NCBI RefSeq assembly: GCF_051401765.1
Contig: NW_027480422.1
Location: 20,788,001 to 20,852,000 of the forward strand
DNA length: 64,000 nucleotides
Direction of reading: 5' to 3'
Source: Calliopsis andreniformis
Lineage: Eukaryota > Arthropoda > Insecta > Hymenoptera > Andrenidae
Made by a program: the position numbers and the translations under genes. Positions within the stretch are counted from its first letter, which is position 1; every line of letters starts with the position of its first letter. Of the stretch, positions 25,247 through 38,687 are shown in pieces. Under the pieces are notes generated by a model. That model was not told where the DNA came from. It did no database searches and saw only the letters and a list, made by a program, of their open reading frames with translations.

Positions 25247-25818
25247 TTCCATCGTATAGCATGAATAATTGTAACGAGAGTGAAAGTAATGGTCATTTCT
25301 ACGTTTCGGGCAACCTGGGCTTCACTCTAGGGCGTTGGTCCACCAGATCCAATAGTTAGGGCCTAAGAAGTCAACGCCAGAAGCACCAAATACAAAATAA
25401 ATACAACAGTTTTTCCATCGTATAAAATGAATAATTGCAGCCAGTATGAAAGTAGTGGTCATTTCTACGTTTCGGGCAACATAGGCTTCACTCTTGGACG
25501 TTGCCTCACGCGATTCAATAGCTAGAACCTTAGAAGTCAAAGCCAGAAGCATAAAATACAATATAAATACAACAGTCTTTCCATCGTATAGCATGAATAA
25601 TTGCAACCAGTGTGAAAGTGATGGTCATTTCTACATTCCGGGCAACCTAGGCTTATATTTAGGGCGTTGCTCCACCCGATCGAATAGTTAGGGACTTAGA
25701 ATTCAACGCCAGAAGCATAAAATAAAATAAATATACAACCGTTGTTCCATCGTATACCAGGAATAATTACAACCAGTGTGAAAGTAATGGCGATTTCTAC
25801 GTTCCGGGAATCCTAGGC
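25247..25818 (+). repeat. 572-bp block present three times within the long HOR
   Basis: This block, with the markers CGTATAGCATGAATAATTG, TAACGAGAGTG and GCCTCACGCGATTCAATAG, recurs at 30,224-30,795 (offset 4,977 bp, 30 monomers). A slightly diverged version follows at about 26,574 (offset 1,327 bp, 8 monomers), which is duplicated again from about 33,543. Confidence 0.85.
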
Positions 25819-28795
25819 TTCACTCTAGGGCGCGCTACACCAGATCGAATAGCTAGGGGCTTAGAAAACAATGCCTGACGCATAAAATACAACAAAAATA
25901 CAACAGGTTTTCTATTGTACAAAACGAATAATTGCATCCAGTGTGAAGGGAATGTTCAGTTCTACGTTCCGGGCAACATAGGCTTCACTCTAGGGCGTTC
26001 CTCCTCCAGGTCGAATAGTTAGGGAATTAGAAATCAACGCCGGAAGCATAAAATACAATAAAAATACTACAGTTTTTCCATCGTATAAAACGAATAATTG
26101 CAACTAGCGTGAAAGTAATGGCCATTTCTGCGTTCCGGGCAACCTAGGCTTCACTCTAGGGCGTTGCTCCAAAAGATCCAATAGTTAGGGCCTAAGAAGT
26201 CAACTCCAGAAGCATAAAATACAATAGAAATACAACAACTTTTCCATCGTATAAAATGAATAATTGCAATCAGTATGTAAGTTATGGTCATTTATACGTA
26301 TCGGGCAACCTAGGCTTCACCCTAGGGCGTTGCCCCACCAGATCGAAAAGTTAGGGCCTTAGAAGTCAATGCCAGAAGCATAAAATACAATATAAATACA
26401 ACAGTTTTTCCTTTGTATAAAATGAATAATTGCAAACAGTGTGAAAGTAATGGTCATTTCTACGTTCCGGGCAACCTAGGCTCGACTCTATGGCGTTGCT
26501 CCACCAGATCGAATAGTTAGGGCATAAGAAGTCAACGCCAGAAGCATCAAATACAATAAAAATACAACAGCTTTTCCATCGTATAGCATGAATAATTGTA
26601 ACGAGAGTGAAAGTAATGGTCATTTCTACGTTTCGGGCAACCTGGGCTTCACTCTAGGGCGTTGGTCCACCAGATCCAATAGTTAGGGCCTAAGGAGTCA
26701 ACGCCAGAAGCACCAAATACAAAATAAATACAACAGTTTTTCCATCGTATAAAATGAATAATTGCAGCCAGTATGAAGGTAGTGGTCATTTCTACGTTTC
26801 GGGCAACATAGGCTTCACTCTTGGACGTTGCCTCACGCGATTCAATAGCTAGGACCTTAGAAGTCAAAGCCAGAAGCATAAAATACAATATAAATACAAC
26901 AGTCTTTCCATCGTATAGCATGAATACTTGCAACCAGTGTGAAAGTGATGGTCATTTCTACGTTCCGGGCAACCTAGGCTTATATTTAGGGCGTTGCTCC
27001 ACCAGACCGAATAGTTAGGGACTTAGAATTCAACGCCAGAAGCATAAAATAAAACAAATATACAACCGTTGGTCCATCGTATACCAGGAATAATTACAAC
27101 CAGTGTGAAAGTAATGGCGATTTCTACGTTCCGGGAATCCTAGGCTCAACTCTGAGGTATTGCTCCACCAGATCGAAGAGTTAGGTCCTAAGAAGTCAAC
27201 GCGAGAAGCATAAAATACAATATAAATACAACATCTTTTCCATCGTATACCAGGAATAATTGCAGCCCGTGTGAAAGTAATGCCCATTTCTACGTTCCGG
27301 GAATCCTAGACTTAACTCTGAGGCGTTGCTCCACCAGATCGAAGAGTTAGGCCCTTAGAAGTCAAAGCAAAAAGCATAAAATACAAAATAAATACAACAT
27401 CCTTTCCATCGTATAAAACGAATAATAGCAACCTGTGTGAAAGTTATGGTCATTTCTACGTTCCGGGCAACCAATGCTTGACTCTATGGCGTTGCTCCAC
27501 CAGATCGAATAGGTAGGGCCATTGAAGTCAACGCCAGAAGCATAAAATACGATATAAATACAACAGCCTTTCCATCGTATAACAGGAATACTTGCTACCA
27601 GTGTGAAGGTAATGGACATTTCTACGTTCCGGGCAACCTAGGCTTCACCCTAGGGCGCTGCTCCACCAGATCGAATAGTTAGGGCCTAAGAAGTCAACGC
27701 CAGAAGCATAAAATACGATATGTGTACAACAGTTTTTCCATCTTATAAAATGAATAATTGTAACCAGTGTGAAGGTAACGGCCATCTCTACGTTTTGGGC
27801 ATCCTAGACTTAACACAGAGGCATTGCTCCACCAGATCGAATACATAGGGCCTTAGAAGTCAACGCCAGAAGCATAAAGTTCAATAAAAATCCAACAGTT
27901 TGTCCATCGTATAACAGGAATAATTGCAACGAGTTTGAAGGTAATGGTCATTTCTACGATGCGGGCAACCTAGGCTTCACTCTAGGTCGTTGCTCCACCA
28001 CATCGAATAGCTACGGCCTTAGAAGTCTACGCCTGATGCATAAAATATAATATAATTACAACAGTTTTTTCATCTTATAACAGGAATAATTGCAACCAGA
28101 GTGAAGGTGATGGTCATTTCTACGTTCCGGGCAACCTAGGCTTCACTCTAGAGCGTTGCTCCACCATATCGTATAGCTAGGGTCTTAGAAGTCAGCGCCA
28201 GAAGCATAAAATAAAATAAAAATACAACAGATTTTCCATCGTATAAAACGAATAATTGCAACCAGTATGTATGTTATGGTCAATTCTACGTGCCGGGCAA
28301 CCTAGGCTTCACTCTAGGGCGTTACTCCACCAGATCGAATAGTTAGGGCCTAAGAAGTCAACGCCAGAAGCATAAAGTACAATATAAATACAACAGTTTT
28401 TCCCTTGTATAACAGGAATAATTGCAACCAGTGTGAAAGCTATGGTCGTATCTACGTTCCGGGCAACCTAGTCTTCACTCTAGGGCGTTGTTCCACCAGA
28501 TCGAATAGTTAGGGCCTAAGAAGACTACGCCAGAAGCATAAAATATAATATAAATACAACAACCTTTCCAACATATAACAGGGATAATTGCAACCAGTGT
28601 GAAAGTAATGGGCACTTCTACGTTCCGAGCAACCTAGGTTTCGCTCTATGGCGTTGCTCCACCACATCGACTAGTTAGGGCCTTAGAAGTCAATGTCAGA
28701 GGCATAAAATACTATATAAATACAACAGTTTTTCCATTGTATAAAATGAATAATTGCAAACAGTCAGGAAGTAATGGTCATTTCTACGTTCCGGG
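25810..28795 (+). repeat. Internal duplication block X1 of the long HOR (2,986 bp, 18 monomers), copy 1
   Basis: Matches 32,779-35,764 at an offset of 6,969 bp (42 monomers). Marker bases tell X1 from X2: T at 25,932 (X2: G at 32,901), T at 27,400 (X2: G at 34,369) and A at 28,573 (X2: G at 35,542). Confidence 0.9.
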
Positions 28796-30053
28796 TAGCC
28801 TAGGCTTCACTCTAGGGAGCTGCTCCACCAGATCGAATAGCTAGGGACTTAATATTCAACGCCAGAAGAGTAAAATACAACATGAGTACAACAGTTTTAC
28901 GATCGTATAAAATAAAAAATCGCAAACAGGGTGAAGGTAATGGTCATTTCCACATTCCGGGCAACCGCGGCTTCACACTAGGGCGTTGCTCCACCAGATC
29001 GAATAGTTAGGGCCTAAGAAGCCAACGCCAGAAGCATAAAATACAATATAAATACAACAGTTTTTCCCTTGTATAACAGGAATAATTTCAAACAGTGTGA
29101 AAGCTATGGTCATTTCCACGTTCCGGGCAACCTAGGCTTCACTCTAGGGCGTTGCTCCACCACATCGAGTAGTTAGGGCCTTAGAAGTCAATGCCAGAAG
29201 CATAAAATACAATATAAATACAACAGTTTTTCCACTGTATAATATGAATAATTGCAAACAGTGTGAAAGTGATGGTCATTTCTACGTTCTGGGCAACCTA
29301 GGCTTCACTCTAGTGCGTTGCTCCACCAGATCGAATAGTTAGGTCCTAAGAAGTCAACGCGAGAAGCATACAATACAATATAAATACAACAGCTTTTCCA
29401 TCGTATAACAAGAGTAATTTTAGCCGGTGTGAAAGTAATGCCCATTTATACGTTCCGCGAATCCTAGACTTAACTCTGAGGCATTGCTCCACCAGATCGA
29501 AGAGTTAGGCCCTTAGAAGTCAAACCCAAAAGCATAAAATACAAAATAAATACAACAGCCTTTCCATCGTATAAAACGAATAATAGCAACCTGTGTGAAA
29601 GTTATGGTCATTCCTACGTTCCGGGCAACCAATGCTTGACTCTATGGCGTTGCTCCACCAGATCGAATAGGTAGGGCCATAGAAGTCAACGCCATCAATA
29701 TAAAATACAATATAAATACAACAGTTTTTCCATTGTATAAAATGAATAATTGCAATCAGTATGAAGGTTATGGTCATTTCTACGTTTCGGGCAACCTAGG
29801 CTTCACTCTAGGCGTTGCTCCACCACATCGAATAGTTAGGGCCTTAGAAGTCAATGCCAGAAGCATAAAATACGATATAAATACAACAGCCTTTCCATTG
29901 TACAACAGGAATACTTGCTACCAGTGTGAAGGTAATGGACATTTCTACGTTCCGGGCAACCGCGGCTTCACTCTAGTGCGTTGCTCCACCAGATCGAATA
30001 GTTCGGTCCTAAGAAGTCAACGCGAGAAGCATACAATACAATATAAATACAAC
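28779..30053 (+). repeat. Linker sequence embedded in the long HOR
   Basis: 28,779-29,235 matches 24,796-25,252 and 29,087-30,053 matches 23,280-24,246. The order of the two parts is reversed relative to the linker, as expected if a tandem 1,824-bp (11-monomer) unit was sampled from a different starting point. Single-base differences include CCACCACATCG at 29,820 against CCAGCACATCG at 24,012, and CGCGGCTTC against CGCTGCTTC. Confidence 0.84.
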
Positions 30054-31124
30054 AGTCTTTCCGTCGTAAAACAGGAATAATTGCGCCCAGTGTGAAAGAA
30101 ATGGCTATTTCTACATCCAGCGCAACTAAGGTTTCACTCTAGGGCGTGCTACACCAGATCGAATAGTTAGGGGCTTAGAAAACAAGGCCAGACGCATCAA
30201 ATGCAATAAAAATACAACAGCTTTTCCATCGTATAGCATGAATAATTGTAACGAGAGTGAAAGTAATGGTCATTTCTACGTTTCGGGCAACCTGGGCTTC
30301 ACTCTAGGGCGTTGGTCCACCAGATCCAATAGTTAGGGCCTAAGAAGTCAACGCCAGAAGCACCAAATACAAAATAAATACAACAGTTTTTCCATCGTAT
30401 AAAATGAATAATTGCAGCCAGTATGAAAGTAGTGGTCATTTCTACGTTTCGGGCAACATAGGCTTCACTCTTGGACGTTGCCTCACGCGATTCAATAGCT
30501 AGAACCTTAGAAGTCAAAGCCAGAAGCATAAAATACAATATAAATACAACAGTCTTTCCATCGTATAGCATGAATAATTGCAACCAGTGTGAAAGTGATG
30601 GTCATTTCTACATTCCGGGCAACCTAGGCTTATATTTAGGGCGTTGCTCCACCCGATCGAATAGTTAGGGACTTAGAATTCAACGCCAGAAGCATAAAAT
30701 AAAATAAATATACAACCGTTGTTCCATCGTATACCAGGAATAATTACAACCAGTGTGAAAGTAATGGCGATTTCTACGTTCCGGGAATCCTAGACTCAAC
30801 TCTGAGGTATTGCTCCACCAGATCGAAGAGTTAGGGCCTTAGACGTCGAAGCCAGAAGCATAAAATACAAAATAAATACAACAGCCTTTCTATCGTATAA
30901 CAGGAATAAATGCAACCAGTGTGAAAGTGATGGTCACTTCTACGTTCCGGGCAACCTATGCTTCACTCTATGACGTTGTTCCACAAGATCGAATAGTTAG
31001 GGCCTAAGAAGACTACGCCAGAAGCATAAAATATAATATAAATACAACAACCTTTCCAACGTATAACAGGGATAATTGCAACCAGTGTGAAAGTAATGGG
31101 CATTTCTACGTTCCGAGCAACCTA

Positions 31125-32070
31125 GGTTTCACTCTAGGGCGTTGCTCCACCTGATCGAATAGCTAAGGACTTAGAATTCAACGCCAGAAGAATAAAATAC
31201 AATATAAGTACAGTAGTTTTTCCATCGTATAATATGAATAATTGCAAACAGTGTGAAAGTAATGCTCATTTCTACATTCCGGGCAACCTAGGCTTCACTC
31301 TAGGGCGCTGTTCCACCAGATCCAATAGTTAGGGCTTAAGATGTCAACGCCAGAAGCATAAAATACAAATTAAATACATCAGATTTTCCATCGTATAAAA
31401 CGAATAATTGCAACCAGTATGAAAGCTATGGTCACTTCTACGTTCCGGGCAACCTAGGCTTCACTCTAGGGCGTTGCTCCACCACATCGAGTAGCTACGG
31501 TCTTTGAAGTCAACGCCAGAAGCATAAAATACAGTATAAATACAACAGTTTTTCCGTCGTATAAAGTGAATAATTGCAAACATTGTGAAAGTAACGGTCA
31601 TTTCTACGTTCCGGGCAACCTAGTCTCCACCCTAGGGCGTTGCTCCACGAGATCGAATAGTTAGGGACTTAGAATTCAACGCCAGGAGCATAAAATACAA
31701 TAAAAATGCAACAGTCTTTCCATCGTGTAACAGGAATAACTGCAACTAGTGTGAAAGTACTGGACATTTCTACGTTCCGTGTAACCCAGGCTTCACTCTA
31801 GGGCGTTGCTCCACCTGATCGAATAGCTAAGGACTTAGAATTCAACGCCAGAAGAATAAAATACAATATAAGTACAGTAGTTTTTCCATCGTATAATATG
31901 AATAATTGCAAACAGAGTGAAAGTAATGCTCATTTCTACATTCCGGGCAACCTAGGCTTCACTCTAGGGCGCTGTTCCACCAGATCCAATAGTTAGGGCT
32001 TAAGATGTCAACGCCAGAAGCATAAAATACAAATTAAATACATCAGATTTTCCATCGTATAAAACGAATA
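31125..32070 (+). repeat. Local 4-monomer duplication (offset 663 bp)
   Basis: 31,125-31,407 and 31,788-32,070 share CCACCTGATCGAATAGC, GTACAGTAGTTTTTCC and ATACATCAGATTTTCC at an offset of 663 bp. The copies differ at a few bases (CAGTGTGAAAG against CAGAGTGAAAG). Confidence 0.8.
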
Positions 32071-32778
32071 ATTGCAATCAGTATGAAAGTTATGTTCATT
32101 TATACGTTCCGGGCAACCTAGGCTTCACTCTAGGGCGTTGCTCCACCACATAGAATAACTACGGCCTTAGAAGTCAACGCCTGAAGCATAAAATACAATA
32201 AAAATACAACAGTTTTTTCATCGTATAACAGGAATAACTGCAACAAGCCTGAAGGTAATGGTCATTTCCTCGATCCGGGCAGTCTACTCTTCTCTCTAGG
32301 GCGTTGCTCCACCAGTTCGAATAGTTAGGGCCTAACAAGTCAACGCCAGAAGCATAAAGTACAATAGAAATACAACAGTTTTTCCAGCGTATAAAACGAA
32401 TAATTGCAACCAGTGTGAAATTAATGGTCATTACTACGTTCCGAGCAACCTAGACCTCACTCTAGGGCGTTGTTACACCAGATCGAATAGACAGGGCCTA
32501 AGAAGTCAACGTCAGAAGCATAAAATACAATATAAGTACAACAGTTTTTCCATTGTATAAAACGAATAATTGCAACCTGTCAGAAAGTAATGGCCATTTC
32601 TGCGCTCCGGGTATCCTAGGCTTCACTCTGGGGCGTTGGTCCACCAGATCCAATAGTTAGGGCGTAGGAAGTCAACGCCAGAAGCATAAAGTACAATAAA
32701 AATCCAACAGTTTGTAGATCGTATAACAGGAATAATTGCAACCAGTGTGAAAGTAATGGTCATTTCTACATTCCGCGC

Positions 32779-35764
32779 ATCCTAGGCTTCACTCTAGGGC
32801 GCGCTACACCAGATCGAATAGCTAGGGGCTTAGAAAACAATGCCTGACGCATAAAATACAACAAAAATACAACAGGTTTTCTATTGTACAAAACGAATAA
32901 GTGCATCCAGTGTGAAGGGAATGTTCAGTTCTACGTTCCGGGCAACATAGGCTTCACTCTAGGGCGTTCCTCCTCCAGGTCGAATAGTTAGGGAATTAGA
33001 AATCAACGCCGGAAGCATAAAATACAATAAAAATACTACAGTTTTTCCATCGTATAAAACGAATAATTGCAACTAGCGTGAAAGTAATGGCCATTTCTGC
33101 GTTCCGGGCAACCTAGGCTTCACTCTAGGGCGTTGCTCCAAAAGATCCAATAGTTAGGGCCTAAGAAGTCAACTCCAGAAGCATAAAATACAATAGAAAT
33201 ACAACAACTTTTCCATCGTATAAAATGAATAATTGCAATCAGTATGTAAGTTATGGTCATTTATACGTATCGGGCAACCTAGGCTTCACCCTAGGGCGTT
33301 GCCCCACCAGATCGAAAAGTTAGGGCCTTAGAAGTCAATGCCAGAAGCATAAAATACAATATAAATACAACAGTTTTTCCTTTGTATAAAATGAATAATT
33401 GCAAACAGTGTGAAAGTAATGGTCATTTCTACGTTCCGGGCAACCTAGGCTCGACTCTATGGCGTTGCTCCACCAGATCGAATAGTTAGGGCATAAGAAG
33501 TCAACGCCAGAAGCATCAAATACAATAAAAATACAACAGCTTTTCCATCGTATAGCATGAATAATTGTAACGAGAGTGAAAGTAATGGTCATTTCTACGT
33601 TTCGGGCAACCTGGGCTTCACTCTAGGGCGTTGGTCCACCAGATCCAATAGTTAGGGCCTAAGGAGTCAACGCCAGAAGCACCAAATACAAAATAAATAC
33701 AACAGTTTTTCCATCGTATAAAATGAATAATTGCAGCCAGTATGAAGGTAGTGGTCATTTCTACGTTTCGGGCAACATAGGCTTCACTCTTGGACGTTGC
33801 CTCACGCGATTCAATAGCTAGGACCTTAGAAGTCAAAGCCAGAAGCATAAAATACAATATAAATACAACAGTCTTTCCATCGTATAGCATGAATACTTGC
33901 AACCAGTGTGAAAGTGATGGTCATTTCTACGTTCCGGGCAACCTAGGCTTATATTTAGGGCGTTGCTCCACCAGACCGAATAGTTAGGGACTTAGAATTC
34001 AACGCCAGAAGCATAAAATAAAACAAATATACAACCGTTGGTCCATCGTATACCAGGAATAATTACAACCAGTGTGAAAGTAATGGCGATTTCTACGTTC
34101 CGGGAATCCTAGGCTCAACTCTGAGGTATTGCTCCACCAGATCGAAGAGTTAGGTCCTAAGAAGTCAACGCGAGAAGCATAAAATACAATATAAATACAA
34201 CATCTTTTCCATCGTATACCAGGAATAATTGCAGCCCGTGTGAAAGTAATGCCCATTTCTACGTTCCGGGAATCCTAGACTTAACTCTGAGGCGTTGCTC
34301 CACCAGATCGAAGAGTTAGGCCCTTAGAAGTCAAAGCAAAAAGCATAAAATACAAAATAAATACAACAGCCTTTCCATCGTATAAAACGAATAATAGCAA
34401 CCTGTGTGAAAGTTATGGTCATTTCTACGTTCCGGGCAACCAATGCTTGACTCTATGGCGTTGCTCCACCAGATCGAATAGGTAGGGCCATTGAAGTCAA
34501 CGCCAGAAGCATAAAATACGATATAAATACAACAGCCTTTCCATCGTATAACAGGAATACTTGCTACCAGTGTGAAGGTAATGGACATTTCTACGTTCCG
34601 GGCAACCTAGGCTTCACCCTAGGGCGCTGCTCCACCAGATCGAATAGTTAGGGCCTAAGAAGTCAACGCCAGAAGCATAAAATACGATATGTGTACAACA
34701 GTTTTTCCATCTTATAAAATGAATAATTGTAACCAGTGTGAAGGTAACGGCCATCTCTACGTTTTGGGCATCCTAGACTTAACACAGAGGCATTGCTCCA
34801 CCAGATCGAATACATAGGGCCTTAGAAGTCAACGCCAGAAGCATAAAGTTCAATAAAAATCCAACAGTTTGTCCATCGTATAACAGGAATAATTGCAACG
34901 AGTTTGAAGGTAATGGTCATTTCTACGATGCGGGCAACCTAGGCTTCACTCTAGGTCGTTGCTCCACCACATCGAATAGCTACGGCCTTAGAAGTCTACG
35001 CCTGATGCATAAAATATAATATAATTACAACAGTTTTTTCATCTTATAACAGGAATAATTGCAACCAGAGTGAAGGTGATGGTCATTTCTACGTTCCGGG
35101 CAACCTAGGCTTCACTCTAGAGCGTTGCTCCACCATATCGTATAGCTAGGGTCTTAGAAGTCAGCGCCAGAAGCATAAAATAAAATAAAAATACAACAGA
35201 TTTTCCATCGTATAAAACGAATAATTGCAACCAGTATGTATGTTATGGTCAATTCTACGTGCCGGGCAACCTAGGCTTCACTCTAGGGCGTTACTCCACC
35301 AGATCGAATAGTTAGGGCCTAAGAAGTCAACGCCAGAAGCATAAAGTACAATATAAATACAACAGTTTTTCCCTTGTATAACAGGAATAATTGCAACCAG
35401 TGTGAAAGCTATGGTCGTATCTACGTTCCGGGCAACCTAGTCTTCACTCTAGGGCGTTGTTCCACCAGATCGAATAGTTAGGGCCTAAGAAGACTACGCC
35501 AGAAGCATAAAATATAATATAAATACAACAACCTTTCCAACGTATAACAGGGATAATTGCAACCAGTGTGAAAGTAATGGGCACTTCTACGTTCCGAGCA
35601 ACCTAGGTTTCGCTCTATGGCGTTGCTCCACCACATCGACTAGTTAGGGCCTTAGAAGTCAATGTCAGAGGCATAAAATACTATATAAATACAACAGTTT
35701 TTCCATTGTATAAAATGAATAATTGCAAACAGTCAGGAAGTAATGGTCATTTCTACGTTCCGGG
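32779..35764 (+). repeat. Internal duplication block X2 of the long HOR, copy 1
   Basis: Second member of the 18-monomer pair. Identity with X1 starts at CCTAGGCTTCACTCTAGG after a mismatched ATTCCGCGCAT, and ends at GTTCCGGG, where X1 continues TAGCCTAGG and X2 continues CAACCTAGAC. Confidence 0.9.
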
Positions 35765-37236
35765 CAACCTAGACTTCACTCTAGGGCGTTCCTCCACCAC
35801 GTCGAATAGCCACGGCCTTAGAAGTCAACGCCTGAAGCATAAAATTCAAAATAAATACAACAGTTTTTCCATCGTATAACAAGAATAATTGCAACCAGTG
35901 TGAAAGTAATGGCCATTTCTGCGTTCCGGGCAACCTAGGCTTCACTCCAGGGCGTTGCCCCACCACATCAATTAGCTACGGCCTTAGAAGCCAACGCCTG
36001 AAGCGTAAAATACAATAAAAATAGAACAGTTTTTCCATCGTATAAAACGAATAATTGCAACCAGTGTGAAAGTGATGACCATTTCTACATTCCGGGCAAC
36101 CTAGGCTTCACTCTAGGGCGTTGCTCCACCAGATCGAATAGTTAGGGCCTAAGGAGTCATCGCCAGAAGCATAAAATACAATATAAATACAACAGTTTTT
36201 CCCTTGTATAACAGGAATAATTGCAACCAGTGTGAAGGTAATGGGCATTTCTAGGTTCCGTGCAACCTAGGCTTCACTCTAGGGCGTTGGTCCACCAGGT
36301 CGAATAGTTAGGGCCTTATAAAACAACTCCAGACGCATAAAGTACAATATAAATACAACATATTTTCCATCGAATAATACGAATAATTGCAATCAGTATG
36401 AGAGTTATGGTCATTTCTACGTTCCGGGAAACCTGGGCTTCACCGGAGGGCGTTGCTCCACCAGATCGTATAGTTAGGGCCTAAGAAGTGAACGCCAGAA
36501 GCATAAAATACAATATAAATACAACAGTTTTTCCCTTGTATCACAGGAATAATTGCAACGAGTGTGAAAGCTATGGTCATTTCTACGTTCCGGGCAACCT
36601 AGGCTTCACCCTAGGGAGTTGCTCCACCACATCGAATAGCTACGGCCTTAGGAGTCAGCGCCAGAGGCATAAAATACAAAATAAATACAACAGTTTTTCC
36701 CTTGTATAACAGGAATAATTGCAACCAGTGTGAAAGCTATGGTCATTTCTACGTTCCGGGCAACCTAGGCTTCACTCTAGGGCGTTGCTCCACCACATCG
36801 AATAGTTAGCGCCTTAGAAGTCAATGCCAGAAGCATAAAATACAAAATAGATACAACAGTTTTTCCATCGTATAACAGGAGTAATTGCAACCAGTGTGAA
36901 AGGTATGGTCATTTCTACGTTCCGGGCAACCTTGGCTTCACTCTAGGGCATTGCTCCACCACATCGAATAGCTACGGCCTTAGAAGTCAACGCCATAACT
37001 AGAAAATACAATATAAATACAACAGTTTTTCCATTGTATAAAATGAATAATTGCAACCAGTCTGATAGTTATGGTCATTTCTACGTTCCGGGCAACCTAG
37101 GCTTCACTCTAGGGCGTTGTTCCTCCAGATCGAATAGCTAGGGCCTAAGAAGTCTACACCAGAAGCATAAAATACAATATAAATACAACAGTTTTTCCAT
37201 CGTATAACAAGAATAATTGCAACCAGTGATGGTCAT

Positions 37237-37301
37237 GAATATAGTATAACAGTAGTATAGTATAATATATAGTATAGTATAGTATAACATTATAACATGA
37301 A
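37237..37301. repeat. AT-rich TAGTATA-type patch replacing part of a monomer, copy 1
   Basis: After ATGGTCAT the monomer is interrupted by about 65 bases built of imperfect AGTAT and ATAGT repeats (ATAGTATAACAG, AGTATAGTATAGTATAAC). The monomer then resumes at GTATAACAGGAATAATTG. The distance between equivalent GTATAACA landmarks is 100 bases (37,202 to 37,302) instead of 166, so about 100-110 monomer bases were lost and the AT-rich tract stands in their place. It is the only non-monomer sequence in the unit. Confidence 0.92.
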
Positions 37302-38687
37302 GTATAACAGGAATAATTGCAACACGCCAGAAGGTAATGGTCACTTCTACGTTCCGGGCAATCTAGGCTTCTCTCTAGGGCGTTGCTCCACCAGATCGAA
37401 TAGTTAGGGCCTAAGAAGTAAACGCCAGAAGCATAAAATACAATAGAAATACAACAGTTTTTACAACGTATAACAGGAATAATTGCAACCAGTGTGAAAG
37501 ATATGGTCATTTCTACGATACGGGCAACCTAGGCTTCACTCTAGGGCGTTGTTCCACCAGATCGAATAGCTACGGCCTTAGCAGTCAACGCCAGAGGCAT
37601 AAAATAAAATATAAATACAACAGTTATTCCATCGTATAACAGGAATAATTACAACCAGTGTGAAAGTAATTGGGATTTCTACGTTCCGTGCAACCTGGGC
37701 TTCACTCTTGGGCGTTGGTCCACCAGGTCGAATAGTTAGGGCCTTAGAAAACAACTCCAGGCGCATAAAGTACGATATAAATACAACAGATTTTCCATCG
37801 AATAATACGAATAATTGCAATCAGTATGAGAGTTATGGTCATTTCTACGTTCCGGCCAACCTGGGCTTCACCGGAGGGCGTTGCTCCACCAGATCCAGTA
37901 GTTAGGACCTAAGAAGTCAACGCCAGAAGAATAAAACACAAAATAGATACAACAGTTTTTCCATCGTATAACAGGAATAATTGCAACCAGTGTGAAAGTG
38001 ATGGTCATTTCCACGTTCCGGGCAACCTAGGCTTCACTCTAGGGCGTTGCTCCACCACATCGAGTAGTTAGGGCCTTAGAAGTCAATGCCAGAAGCATAA
38101 AATACAATATAAATACAACAGTTTTTCCATCGTATAGCATGAATAATTGTAACGAGAGTGAAAGTAATGGTCATTTCTACGTTTCGGGCAACCTGGGCTT
38201 CACTCTAGGGCGTTGGTCCACCAGATCCAATAGTTAGGGCCTAAGAAGTCAACGCCAGAAGCACCAAATACAAAATAAATACAACAGTTTTTCCATCGTA
38301 TAAAATGAATAATTGCAGCCAGTATGAAAGTAGTGGTCATTTCTACGTTTCGGGCAACATAGGCTTCACTCTTGGACGTTGCCTCACGCGATTCAATAGC
38401 TAGAACCTTAGAAGTCAAAGCCAGAAGCATAAAATACAATATAAATACAACAGTCTTTCCATCGTATAGCATGAATAATTGCAACCAGTGTGAAAGTGAT
38501 GGTCATTTCTACATTCCGGGCAACCTAGGCTTATATTTAGGGCGTTGCTCCACCCGATCGAATAGTTAGGGACTTAGAATTCAACGCCAGAAGCATAAAA
38601 TAAAATAAATATACAACCGTTGTTCCATCGTATACCAGGAATAATTACAACCAGTGTGAAAGTAATGGCGATTTCTACGTTCCGGGA

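Larger units (their letters stand above)
25123..38000 (+). repeat. 78-monomer HOR (12,878 bp), copy 1
   Basis: Matches 38,001-50,878 at an exact offset of 12,878 bp. The left border is where identity starts in ATGGTCATTTCCACG. The size fits 77 normal monomers plus one 100-bp monomer holding the AT-rich patch. Nested inside are an 18-monomer duplication (25,810-28,795 and 32,779-35,764), a copy of linker sequence (28,779-30,053) and smaller shared blocks. I saw no differences from copy 2 at the positions checked, although I could not compare every base. Confidence 0.94.

Noticed and set aside
37237..37301. AT-rich patch as a transposon or its target site
   Set aside because: No terminal inverted repeats or target-site duplication, and it is too short and simple. 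It is better explained as a microsatellite replacing part of a monomer.
37154..37510. Open reading frames of 60-118 codons on both strands (the longest here, minus strand)
   Set aside because: They are the same monomer text read in successive frames, recurring wherever the monomer recurs. The 166-bp period shifts frame every repeat, no frame lasts more than about two monomers, and there is no codon bias or gene structure.
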